A stretch of 64,000 bases of DNA from Tistrella mobilis (GTDB lineage: Bacteria > Pseudomonadota > Alphaproteobacteria > Tistrellales > Tistrellaceae), in the NCBI RefSeq assembly GCF_041468085.1, contig NZ_CP121017.1:3657501-3721500 (forward strand), read 5' to 3'. Made by a program: the position numbers and the translations under genes. Below the pieces are notes generated by a model. It had not been told where the DNA came from, ran no database searches, and was given only the letters and a program-made list of their open reading frames with translations. Shown here one piece after another: positions 17,927 through 25,892 of the stretch (positions are counted from its first letter, which is position 1; every line of letters starts with the position of its first letter).

Positions 17927-17947
17927 TGCGAATGCGACGCCTTCGCA
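17927..17947. promoter_or_regulatory. Fur-box-like palindrome upstream of the ECF sigma gene
   Basis: Arms TGCGAATGC (17927-17935) and GCCTTCGCA (17939-17947) are complementary at eight of nine positions around a three-base centre. Size, symmetry and place upstream of an iron-uptake sigma factor fit a Fur-type operator. TATGAC just downstream (about 17955-17960) could be the -10 box. Confidence 0.45.
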
Positions 17948-18070
17948 ATTGAACTATGACAGCCCGTCAGGGGCCGGCTATGCTGACCGGGCCGGGCGGA
18001 TCTGCCCGTCTCCACCCCGCCGGGCCGCCATCGCGGCCCCGAGGATGCGCGCACGGGTAAGCCACCGCGG

Positions 18071-18586
18071 ATGACCACCACCCTCACCGAGATCTTCCTG
18101 CACAGCCGGCAAAGGCTGATCCGGCGGGTGCGGCGCATCGTCTGGGATCCGCAGATCGCGGAAGACCTCGCCCAGGAGACCTATATCCGCGCCGCCCATG
18201 CCGCAGAAACCGGCACGGTGGAGCAGGTGGAGGCCTATCTCAATCGCACCGCCCGCAATCTGGCGCTGGATCATCTGCGCCGGCGGCAGACCCGGGCGGC
18301 GGTGGAACGGCCAGAGACAGCCGACCGGGACATCCGCGACATCGCCGACGATCAGCCGGCCGCCGACCACCGGCTGGCGGCACGGGAAGAGCTGGACCAT
18401 GTCCGCGCCGCCCTGTCCGGCCTGCCCGAGCGTGCGCAGAAGGTTGTGGTGCTGGCGCGGATCGAGGGCTGGAGCAATGCCCGCATCGCCCGCCATCTCG
18501 ACATCTCGGAACGCACGGTGTTCAACGATCTGAAACTCGCCCTCGGCCATTGCCGCGATGCCCTCGCGCGGCTGGAGCGAAAATGA
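18071..18586 (+). CDS. FecI-type ECF sigma factor
   Basis: 171 residues. Region 2 (about 10-75) includes EDLAQETYIRAA and ARNLALDHLRRRQ. Region 4 (about 105-165) has LPERAQKVVVLARIEGWSNARIA and the helix-turn-helix ISERTVFNDLKLAL. This is the iron-transport sigma type that is held by the FecR-like protein encoded next and released on siderophore binding by the outer-membrane receptor. The stop TGA overlaps an ATG (ATGA, 18583-18586) of a tiny ORF leading into fecR. A Fur-like palindrome lies 125 bases upstream. Confidence 0.95.
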   Translation: MTTTLTEIFLHSRQRLIRRVRRIVWDPQIAEDLAQETYIRAAHAAETGTVEQVEAYLNRTARNLALDHLRRRQTRAAVERPETADRDIRDIADDQPAADHRLAAREELDHVRAALSGLPERAQKVVVLARIEGWSNARIARHLDISERTVFNDLKLALGHCRDALARLERK

Positions 18587-18681
18587 AGCTGACCGCCGAC
18601 GATCTTTTTTCCAGAATTGGGCCGCTCGAACGTCTCATCAAAAGGGACGGCGAAAGACGGCAGACTGGAACCCCCGCGTGA
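18583..18681 (+). CDS. Possible 32-residue ORF coupling sigma and anti-sigma genes
   Basis: Starts at ATG 18583 in an ATGA overlap with the sigma factor stop and ends with TGA 18679-18681, overlapping the fecR GTG at 18678 in a GTGA overlap. The product would begin MKLTADDLFSRIGPLERL and end TGTPA, basic in the middle. I recognise no family. The double four-base overlap suggests it is translated at least to carry ribosomes to fecR. It contains a six-T run at 18605-18610. The peptide may have no function of its own. Confidence 0.45.
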   Translation: MKLTADDLFSRIGPLERLIKRDGERRQTGTPA

Positions 18682-19661
18682 GACGAGATACCCCCTCCCC
18701 GGATGCGACCGGCGACAGCGACGACGACCCGGTGGTCGATCAGGCGCTCGACTGGTTTCTGACCCTGCGCGACGGCACCGCCGATGCCGCGACGCGGGCG
18801 GAATTCGCGCGCTGGCAGGCCCGGGATCCGCGCCATGCGGCCGAGTTCCGGCGGGTCACGGCCGCCTGGGGTGCCGAGAGTTTCGCAGCCGCCGTGCAGG
18901 AGCTGCCGGCCGCCGCAACCGCCGCCGCACCACATCGCCGGCCGATGCTGCGCCGGATGGCCGGCCTTGCCATGGCCGCCGGCTTTGCCGCCCTCGCCCT
19001 CTGGCAGGGGCCGGCGCTGATGATAAGGCTGGAGGCCGATCACCGCACGGCGACGGGGGAGCGCGCCACCATCACCCTGCCCGACGGCTCGACCATGATG
19101 CTCGACACGGCCTCTGCCGTGACGGTGGATTTCGACGGCGGCCGGCGCCTGGTCACCCTGCTCAAGGGGGAAGCCTGGTTCGATGTCCGCCACGACCCGG
19201 ATCATCCGTTCAGGGTGACCGGCGGCTTTACCACCGTCACCGTGCTCGGCACCGCCTTCGCGGTCGAGGCCCGCGACGACCGGGACGAGATCGTGCTGGA
19301 GCGCGGCCGGGTGGAGGTCGCCCGGCGCGACGGGCTGGGCCGGCCGGTGGTGATGGTGCCGGGCCAGCAGGTCATTGCCTCGGCGGCCGGCCTCGACCCC
19401 GCGCGCACGGTCGATACCCGCCGCGCCCTCGCCTGGCGCGAGGGCCGGCTGGTCTTCCACGACCGCCCGCTGGGAGAGGTGGTCGACAGCCTGGCCCGCT
19501 ATCACCCGGGCTATGTGATCCTGGCCGACCGCAAGGCCGCAGATCTCGCCGTTTCGGGCAGCTACCGGCTCGACGATGTCGGCGCCGGCTTCGCCGGGCT
19601 GGCCGATGCCGCCGGTCTCTCGCTGCGCACACTGCCCGGCGGGATTCTCGTCCTGGAGTGA
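18678..19661 (+). CDS. FecR-type anti-sigma factor / sensor
   Basis: 327 residues from GTG 18678. The cytoplasmic N-terminus has the DUF4880-like signature QALDWFLTLRDGTADAATRAEFARW (in part, about 22-47), a single membrane helix lies near 95-115, and the periplasmic FecR domain follows (GERATITLPDGSTMMLDTAS). The C-terminal DUF4974-type part (LVFHDRPLGEVVDSLARY) contacts the receptor's STN domain. It relays siderophore occupancy to the ECF sigma factor. The start is chosen by its overlap with the small ORF; the open frame upstream to 18558 has no better site. Confidence 0.93.
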   Translation: MRRDTPSPDATGDSDDDPVVDQALDWFLTLRDGTADAATRAEFARWQARDPRHAAEFRRVTAAWGAESFAAAVQELPAAATAAAPHRRPMLRRMAGLAMAAGFAALALWQGPALMIRLEADHRTATGERATITLPDGSTMMLDTASAVTVDFDGGRRLVTLLKGEAWFDVRHDPDHPFRVTGGFTTVTVLGTAFAVEARDDRDEIVLERGRVEVARRDGLGRPVVMVPGQQVIASAAGLDPARTVDTRRALAWREGRLVFHDRPLGEVVDSLARYHPGYVILADRKAADLAVSGSYRLDDVGAGFAGLADAAGLSLRTLPGGILVLE

Positions 19662-19677
19662 AATCTTCACTTTTTTT
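19657..19677 (+). terminator. Small hairpin plus T-run at the fecR end
   Basis: AGTGAA (19657-19662), loop ATC, TTCACT (19666-19671), then a six-T run. The stem is only six bases and AT-rich, so it is a weak terminator. It includes the fecR stop codon and could reduce read-through into the receptor gene. Confidence 0.4.
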
Positions 19678-19769
19678 GCCGGATCCCGATCCCTGCCGCG
19701 TCCAACCGGTCAGAAGGCCCGCAACACGAAACGCCGGGCCGCTGACCAGAGACGAAGAAAGGGTTGGGC

Positions 19770-22268
19770 ATGGCACTCCGGATGGCGGCATCGCCTGTGG
19801 CATCACGACGGCGCGGGGTCGCCGGTCTCACCCGGCTGCTGCTGACCACCAGCATGCTCGGTTGTGCAGTCCTGGTGCCGGCCGGCGCCGGCGCGCAGCA
19901 GACGGCACCCGCCACGGCGACCGAGACCCGGGCGTTCGCGATCCCCGCCCAGCCGCTCGCCGCCGCGATCGACGCCTTCATCGGCGCCTCGGGCTGGCAG
20001 ATCAGCTATTCCTCGGCCCTGGTGGCGGGCAAGACCTCGGCTGCGGTTTCGGGCAGCATGACGGCCGAAGAGGCCCTGCGTCGCCTGGTTTCGGGAAGCG
20101 GAATTTCAGTGCGGATCAGCGCCCCCGGCTCCGCCGCCCTCTTCGCCGAAGCCGGCGCCGCTGCCGGCGAGACGGTGCTCGACCCGCTGATGGTGGAGGC
20201 GGGGCGGCGGGGTGGTCGCAACGACCCGGCCGTCGCCACCACCGGCTATGTCGCCCACAACGGCTCGCTCGCAACCAAGACCGACACACCGGTGATCGAG
20301 GTGCCGCAGTCGCTCAGCATCGTCACCCGCCAGGAGATGGACGATCGCGGCGTCACCGACCTGAACGATGCCATCGCCTATGCCCCCGGCATCCGTGCCA
20401 TCGACTACCCCGGCGGCCAGGGCATGCCGCTCATGTATCTGCGCGGCTTCCGGGCCCAGAGCCAGCGCGACTTCTATCGCGACGGCCTGCGCAACGGCTA
20501 CAACCCCTATGACTCCTTCGTCGAGCCCTATGGGCTGGAAAGCGTGGCCGTGCTGCGCGGCCCCGCCTCGGTGCTCTATGGCGATGCCGCCCCCGGCGGC
20601 CTGGTCTCGATGACCAGCAAGCGCCCGACCGAGGATCCCTTTGGCGAAATCCGGCTCGAATACGGCAGCTTCGACCGCAAGCAGGTCGCGATCGATCTGG
20701 GCGGGCCGCTGGACGAGGATCGCCACATCCTCTACCGGCTGACCGCGCTCAAGCGCGATGCCGACACCCAGATCGATCACTCCAGGGATGATTCGGTCTA
20801 TATCGCCCCCGCCCTCACCCTCGACAGCCGCGAAGGCACCCGGCTCACTCTGCTCACCCAGTACCAGAACTGGACCCAGGGCGGATCGGAACAGAGCCTG
20901 CCGCTCGACAACAGCGTTTATGCCAACGGTATCAAGATCCCGAGCGACTTCTACATGGGTATCCCCGGCCTCACGGACTGGGACGTCGAGTCGAGCAGCG
21001 TCGGCTACGCCTTCGAGCAGGAGATCGACGACACCTGGACCTTTCGCAACAACCTCCGCTACACCCATGCGGAACTCGACTATGTCAGCGCCTTCATCTG
21101 GGATTGGCCGATCGCAGTGGTCGACGGTCATTACGTCAACATCGGCGTCCAGCAGCGGCCGCGGACCTCGGACACGCTGGTGGCCGACGCCAATGTCAAC
21201 GGGACCGTCGAAACCGGACCGCTTGTCCATGACCTGACCGTCGGCGTCAATTACGGCTATTCCCGCATCCGCGAAACCCGGACGAATTCGACCAACGCCG
21301 CCCGGATCGACATCCTGAACCCCGACTATGATTTCGACTTCGCATACGGTGCGCCCTGGACCGACAGCAAGTCGATCATCCGGCAGATCGGCGTCTATGC
21401 CCAGGATCAGATCCGGATCGACAACTGGGTTCTGACCCTGAACGGCCGGCAGGACTGGGCGGAGGGCTCGGAATACGAATACGCAGGTGCCGCGGACACG
21501 GTCGACAAGGCGCGCAGCCACGCCTTCACCGGCCGGATCGGGGCGGCCTATCTCTTCGATAGCGGCCTCGCCCCCTATATCGCCTATTCCACCTCGTTCG
21601 AGCCGCTGGCTGGCCGCGACAGCACCGGCAAGAGCTTCGAGCCGACCACCGGCGAACAGTATGAAGCCGGCATCAAATACCAGCCGCAGGGTCTGAACCT
21701 GCTGGTCACGGCGTCGGTCTTCGAGCTTACCCAGCAGAACGTCCTGACCACCGATCCCGAGAATCTCGGCTTCTCGGTCCAGCAGGGCGAAGTGCGCGCC
21801 CGTGGTGTCGAACTGGAGGCCAAGGGAGATATCGGCGACGGATGGAGCGTGGTCGCCAGCTATGCCTATACCGATTCCGAGGTCACGAAGGACAATAACG
21901 CCCGCCTGGTCGGCACCCGCACCCAGGCGGTGCCCTATCACACCGCCGGTCTCTGGGTGAACCACGACTTCCAGACTGCCGCCCTGGCAGGGCTGCGCAT
22001 CGGCGCGGGGCTGCGCTATGTCGGCAGCTCGCTGACCGCAGTAGATACGGGGACGGGCACCCAGGCCGAGATCGACGGCTACACCCTGTTCGATGCCTCG
22101 GCGAGCTACGACCTGTCGGAGGTCCATCCCGGTCTTGCCGGCCTGTCTCTGGGGGTGAGCGGCACCAACCTGACCGACGAGGAATATTACACCCCCGGCT
22201 TCTATTCGAACTCGGTCATCGCCGGCAAGCGGCGGGCGATCAAGGGCAATCTGACCTATCGGTGGTGA
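19770..22268 (+). CDS. TonB-dependent ferric siderophore receptor with signalling domain
   Basis: 832 residues from ATG 19770 (AAAGGG six bases upstream). A signal peptide covers about 1-42. The STN signalling domain (about 50-115; FAIPAQPLAAAIDAFIGASG) interacts with FecR-like sensors. A plug domain (about 160-270; PQSLSIVTRQEMDDRG and VLRGPASVLYGDAAPGG) and a 22-strand barrel ending in an aromatic residue (LTYRW) follow. The FhuA/FpvA/FoxA-like class fits hydroxamate siderophores. Being next to fecIR and fhu genes, it is both transporter and sensor. Confidence 0.96.
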   Translation: MALRMAASPVASRRRGVAGLTRLLLTTSMLGCAVLVPAGAGAQQTAPATATETRAFAIPAQPLAAAIDAFIGASGWQISYSSALVAGKTSAAVSGSMTAEEALRRLVSGSGISVRISAPGSAALFAEAGAAAGETVLDPLMVEAGRRGGRNDPAVATTGYVAHNGSLATKTDTPVIEVPQSLSIVTRQEMDDRGVTDLNDAIAYAPGIRAIDYPGGQGMPLMYLRGFRAQSQRDFYRDGLRNGYNPYDSFVEPYGLESVAVLRGPASVLYGDAAPGGLVSMTSKRPTEDPFGEIRLEYGSFDRKQVAIDLGGPLDEDRHILYRLTALKRDADTQIDHSRDDSVYIAPALTLDSREGTRLTLLTQYQNWTQGGSEQSLPLDNSVYANGIKIPSDFYMGIPGLTDWDVESSSVGYAFEQEIDDTWTFRNNLRYTHAELDYVSAFIWDWPIAVVDGHYVNIGVQQRPRTSDTLVADANVNGTVETGPLVHDLTVGVNYGYSRIRETRTNSTNAARIDILNPDYDFDFAYGAPWTDSKSIIRQIGVYAQDQIRIDNWVLTLNGRQDWAEGSEYEYAGAADTVDKARSHAFTGRIGAAYLFDSGLAPYIAYSTSFEPLAGRDSTGKSFEPTTGEQYEAGIKYQPQGLNLLVTASVFELTQQNVLTTDPENLGFSVQQGEVRARGVELEAKGDIGDGWSVVASYAYTDSEVTKDNNARLVGTRTQAVPYHTAGLWVNHDFQTAALAGLRIGAGLRYVGSSLTAVDTGTGTQAEIDGYTLFDASASYDLSEVHPGLAGLSLGVSGTNLTDEEYYTPGFYSNSVIAGKRRAIKGNLTYRW

Positions 22269-22270
22269 GC

Positions 22271-23161
22271 ATGACGCCCTGTGCGCCAAGCCGCCGCACG
22301 GTGCTGGGCGGCCTCGTCGCCACCGCGCTGACCGCCCCGGTTCCGGCTTTTGCCGGGGCCGGGGCGCCGCGCATCGTGGCGCTGGACTGGGTGAGTGCCG
22401 CCAATCTGGCGGCGCTGGGGGTGATGCCGGTCGCCGCCCCAGAGCTGCCGCGCTACGCCCGGATCGTGGTCGGGCCGGCGCTGGCGCCCGGGGTGCAGGA
22501 TATCGGCCTGCGTGCCGAGCCCAATCTGGAACGGATCGCGCGGCTCAGGCCCGACGCGATCCTGACCGATGGTGAGCTGGCGCCGCTGGAGGCCCGGCTC
22601 CGCCGGATCGCGCCGCTCCACCGCTTCCAGCCCCATGCCTTCGACGGCCGCAACCAGATCGCGGCCGGGATGGCGGCGCTCGATGATCTGGGCCGTGCCC
22701 TCGGGCTGGAGGATCAAGTGCAGGACTATCTGGCCCGGGCGCAGGCCGCCTTCGATGGCGCGGCCCGCCTGCCGGATATCGACCGGCGGCCGGCCTATGT
22801 GATCAGCCTGATCGATGGCCGGCGCTGCCTGGTCTTCACGGCGGACGGCCTGTTCCAGGCGGTGCTGGACCGGCTGGGCATCGCCAATGCCTGGCCGGGC
22901 ACGGGATCGGCCTTCGGCCATCTGACCGTCACCATCGACCAGCTGGCGGCACGGCCCGAGGCGCGGCTGATCAATATCGGCCATGTCCCCCTGGTGCGCG
23001 CGGCGCTTTCCATGCGCCAGCCGGTGCTGTCCAGCCTGCCCGCCATCCGGGCGGGGCGCATCGCCCTGCTGCCCGATGTGCTGTTCTATGGCGGCATCCC
23101 GGCGGCGCTGCGCTTCCTGCATCTGCTGACCGATGCCCTGCAGGCGGAGCATGCCGCATGA
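22271..23161 (+). CDS. Iron-siderophore ABC transporter substrate-binding protein (FhuD-like)
   Basis: 296 residues. A twin-arginine-like signal SRRTVLGGLVATAL, ending near AFAG, suggests Tat export. The mature part has the PBP class III layout with a long connecting helix. RIVALDWVSAANLAALGV is the usual start of FhuD-type proteins. It carries ferric hydroxamates from the receptor to FhuB. The start may instead be GTG 22265, which overlaps the receptor stop. Its own stop overlaps fhuB by ATGA. Confidence 0.93.
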   Translation: MTPCAPSRRTVLGGLVATALTAPVPAFAGAGAPRIVALDWVSAANLAALGVMPVAAPELPRYARIVVGPALAPGVQDIGLRAEPNLERIARLRPDAILTDGELAPLEARLRRIAPLHRFQPHAFDGRNQIAAGMAALDDLGRALGLEDQVQDYLARAQAAFDGAARLPDIDRRPAYVISLIDGRRCLVFTADGLFQAVLDRLGIANAWPGTGSAFGHLTVTIDQLAARPEARLINIGHVPLVRAALSMRQPVLSSLPAIRAGRIALLPDVLFYGGIPAALRFLHLLTDALQAEHAA

Positions 23162-25137
23162 CCGCCGCCCGCCGCCCGCCGCCGATCCTGCTTCCACTCG
23201 CCATCGCCGGCTTTGCGATCGCGGCGCTGCTGCTGATCGTAACCAATCTTGCAGCCCTGGTGCCCCCCGCGCTCTGGCCCGATGCGCTCCTCACCCCCGA
23301 CCCCGCCGACACGGTGCAGGTTCTGGCCCATTACGCCTTCCTGCCGCGGGTGAGCGTGGCGCTGCTGGCCGGCGGCGGGCTGGCGCTGGCCGGGGCGATG
23401 CTGCAATACGTGCTGCGCAACCCGCTGGCGGAACCCGCCACCCTCGGCATTTCCGCCGGGGCGCAACTGGCGCTGACCATCGCCACCCTTCAGGCGCCCT
23501 GGGCCTTCGGGATCGGGTCCGAGGGCGTGGCGCTGCTGGGTGCCGCCCTCGCCTTCTGCCTGGTGCTGGGGCTGTCTGCCGCGCGCGGGCTCTCGCCCGT
23601 TTCGGTCACGCTTGCCGGGCTGATCGTCAGCCTGTTCTGCGGCATGGCCGCAGCGGTGGTCACGCTGTTCAACCATGATCTGCTGATCGGCCTGTTCCTC
23701 TGGGGGGCCGGCTATCTGGATCAGGGCGACTGGCAGACCACGCAGACCCTGCTTGCCCGGGTGCTGCCGCTGGCCCTGCTGTCCCTGCTGCTGATCCGGC
23801 CGATCACCCTGCTCGGGCTGGATGACCGCGCCGCGCGCGGGCTGGGGCTGAACGTCGCCGGGTTCCGACTGGCAGCGATGGGGGCGGCCGTGGCACTGAC
23901 CGCGGTGATCGTGGCCGCGGTCGGTATCATCAGCTTCATCGGCCTCGCCGCCCCGGCAATCGCCCGTCTGGCCGGCGCCCGGCGCCCGGTCGCGCAGCTG
24001 CTGGCGGCCCCGGTGATCGGCGCCCTGCTGCTGCTGATCACCGATCAGCTGGTGCTGCTTCTGCCCACCACCTATCGCGCCTTTCCGACCGGCGCCATGA
24101 CCGCGATCCTGGGTGCGCCGCTGCTGCTGATCCTGCTGCCCCGACTGGCGGCGGCCGAGCCGCCGGTGCTGCGCCGGCATGCGCCCGTCCACCGGGCCGC
24201 CCATCCCTGGCGTCTGGTCGCCCTGATCGCCGGCCTGACCCTGATCGTCTTTGCCGGCGCACTGCTGATCACCGGCGATGCCACAGGGCCGGTTGCCGGC
24301 CATGCCGACGAGATCATCGCCTACCGCCTGCCGCGGGCGCTCGCCGCCTTCGCGGGCGGGCTGTCGCTGGCCATCGCCGGCACCATCCTCCAGCGCATGA
24401 CCGGCAACCCGCTCGCCGCCCCGGAAGTGCTCGGCATTTCCTCGGGGGCCATGCTCGGCATCATCGCGGTGATGTTGCTGGCGGCAAGCCCCACCCGCCC
24501 CCTGCAGATCGCCGGCGGGGCCGCGGGCGCCGTCCTGATGCTGGGACTGATCCTGGCGCTGACCCGCCGTCAGGCTTTTTCGGGGCTGCGCCTGCTGCTG
24601 GCCGGCATCGCCATGAGCTCGATCACCGGCCTCGTGGTCGCGGTGCTCCAGACCTTTCAGGACCCGCGCCTCGGCCAGTTGCTCGCCTGGCTGTCGGGCT
24701 CGACCTATGCCACCTCGCTGACCGAAGCCCTGCTGGCACTGGGCCTCGGCCTTGCGGCGCTGGCCTTCACCCCCCTGATGCTGCGCTGGCTGCAACTGCT
24801 GCCGCTGGGCGGCCGGTTCGCCCGCACGCTCGGCATGCCGGTCGCCCGGGCCAATATCGCGCTGCTGCTCCTGGTCGCGCTGCTGTCCGCCAGCGCCACC
24901 ATCCTGGTCGGCCCGCTCGCCTTCGTCGGCATCATGGGGCCGCATTTCGCCCGTCTGAGCGGGCTGGTCCGGCCGGCGGAACAGCTGGCCGGTGCCGCCC
25001 TCTTCGGCGGGCTCATCCTGCTTGCCGCCGACTGGGCCGGGCGGGTGGTCATCTTCCCCTACCAGATCCCCGCAGGCCTGCTCGCCGCCCTGATCGGCGG
25101 GCCGGTGCTGCTGCTGCTGATCGGACGCCGTTCATGA
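23158..25137 (+). CDS. Ferric hydroxamate ABC transporter permease, double-length (FhuB)
   Basis: 659 residues formed by two homologous FecCD halves, each about 320 residues, joined near residue 335. LRNPLAEPATLGISAGAQLAL in the first half corresponds to TGNPLAAPEVLGISSGAMLG in the second. EGVALLGAAL and IGLAAPAIARL / VGIMGPHFARL are the conserved cytoplasmic loops that meet FhuC. The duplicated format is typical of FhuB. It is joined by ATGA overlaps to genes on both sides. Confidence 0.95.
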   Translation: MTAARRPPPILLPLAIAGFAIAALLLIVTNLAALVPPALWPDALLTPDPADTVQVLAHYAFLPRVSVALLAGGGLALAGAMLQYVLRNPLAEPATLGISAGAQLALTIATLQAPWAFGIGSEGVALLGAALAFCLVLGLSAARGLSPVSVTLAGLIVSLFCGMAAAVVTLFNHDLLIGLFLWGAGYLDQGDWQTTQTLLARVLPLALLSLLLIRPITLLGLDDRAARGLGLNVAGFRLAAMGAAVALTAVIVAAVGIISFIGLAAPAIARLAGARRPVAQLLAAPVIGALLLLITDQLVLLLPTTYRAFPTGAMTAILGAPLLLILLPRLAAAEPPVLRRHAPVHRAAHPWRLVALIAGLTLIVFAGALLITGDATGPVAGHADEIIAYRLPRALAAFAGGLSLAIAGTILQRMTGNPLAAPEVLGISSGAMLGIIAVMLLAASPTRPLQIAGGAAGAVLMLGLILALTRRQAFSGLRLLLAGIAMSSITGLVVAVLQTFQDPRLGQLLAWLSGSTYATSLTEALLALGLGLAALAFTPLMLRWLQLLPLGGRFARTLGMPVARANIALLLLVALLSASATILVGPLAFVGIMGPHFARLSGLVRPAEQLAGAALFGGLILLAADWAGRVVIFPYQIPAGLLAALIGGPVLLLLIGRRS

Positions 25138-25892
25138 CCGACACCCCCGATGACGGTTACCGCCTGCTCCGGGTGACCGCGATCACCGATCCCGGGCCGC
25201 ATCTGCGCCGCCTCAGGCTGGAAGGTCCGGATCTCGCCCGCTTCGCGACGGATGACGATCTCCATGTCCGGCTCTGGCTTCCGGACGAGGCCGGCGGTCC
25301 GCCGCCGCGCCCGATGCTCGGCCCCGACGGCCGGCCGCTGGGGGCGGCCCGCGGCATGGCGGGTGCCATGCGCTATTACACCATCCGCCGGATCGATCCG
25401 TCGGCCGGCTGGCTGGAGGTCGATTTCGTCCTGCACGAGGCCTCGGGCCCCGGGGCGGATTTCGCCCGCCGGGCCGTGCCCGGTGCCGCCTGCGGCATGT
25501 CGGGCCCCTGCGGCCGCGGCGTATCGTCTGCACGCCGCTACCTGCTCGGCGGCGACGAGACCGCCCTGCCCGCCATCGCCCGCATCGCCGAAGGGCTCGG
25601 CGCCGATACCACCGGCCTCGCCCTGATCGAGGTCGACGGCCCCGAGGACGTCCTGCCCTTCGATCACCCGCCGGGGCTTGCGGTCAGCTGGATCTTCCGC
25701 CGCGATGGCGTCCGCGATCCGCTGGCCGCCGCCCTCGGGCCCCTGCTGCCCGGCTTCGGCGGTGCCGATGATTTCGTCTGGATCGCGGGCGAATTCGACC
25801 AGCTCCAGACCCTCAAACCCCGGCTCGCCGCCCTGCCGCGCAGCCGTCAGCTCTGCGTGCCCTACTGGCGCCGATCCGAGACCCGCTCATGA
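25134..25892 (+). CDS. Siderophore-interacting (ViuB-like) FAD protein
   Basis: 252 residues. The FAD-binding barrel (about 1-125) includes RYYTIRR, which contacts the flavin, and a C-terminal NAD(P)H-type domain contains YLLGGDETALPAIARI. Such proteins reduce the imported ferric siderophore and release iron in the cytoplasm. The segment CGMSGPCGRGVS replaces the more usual GP.G. region. Starts in an ATGA overlap with fhuB and ends in one with the exporter gene, so it is translated within this operon. Confidence 0.9.
   Translation: MTDTPDDGYRLLRVTAITDPGPHLRRLRLEGPDLARFATDDDLHVRLWLPDEAGGPPPRPMLGPDGRPLGAARGMAGAMRYYTIRRIDPSAGWLEVDFVLHEASGPGADFARRAVPGAACGMSGPCGRGVSSARRYLLGGDETALPAIARIAEGLGADTTGLALIEVDGPEDVLPFDHPPGLAVSWIFRRDGVRDPLAAALGPLLPGFGGADDFVWIAGEFDQLQTLKPRLAALPRSRQLCVPYWRRSETRS

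Noticed and set aside
18558-18677. Extended N-terminus for the FecR-type protein
   Set aside because: No ribosome site or family match; the GTG at 18678 in a GTGA overlap gives the usual N-terminus.
23086-24945. A 619-codon minus-strand frame rich in Gln, Gly and Arg
   Set aside because: It is the antisense of FhuB with repetitive low-complexity composition and no ribosome site.
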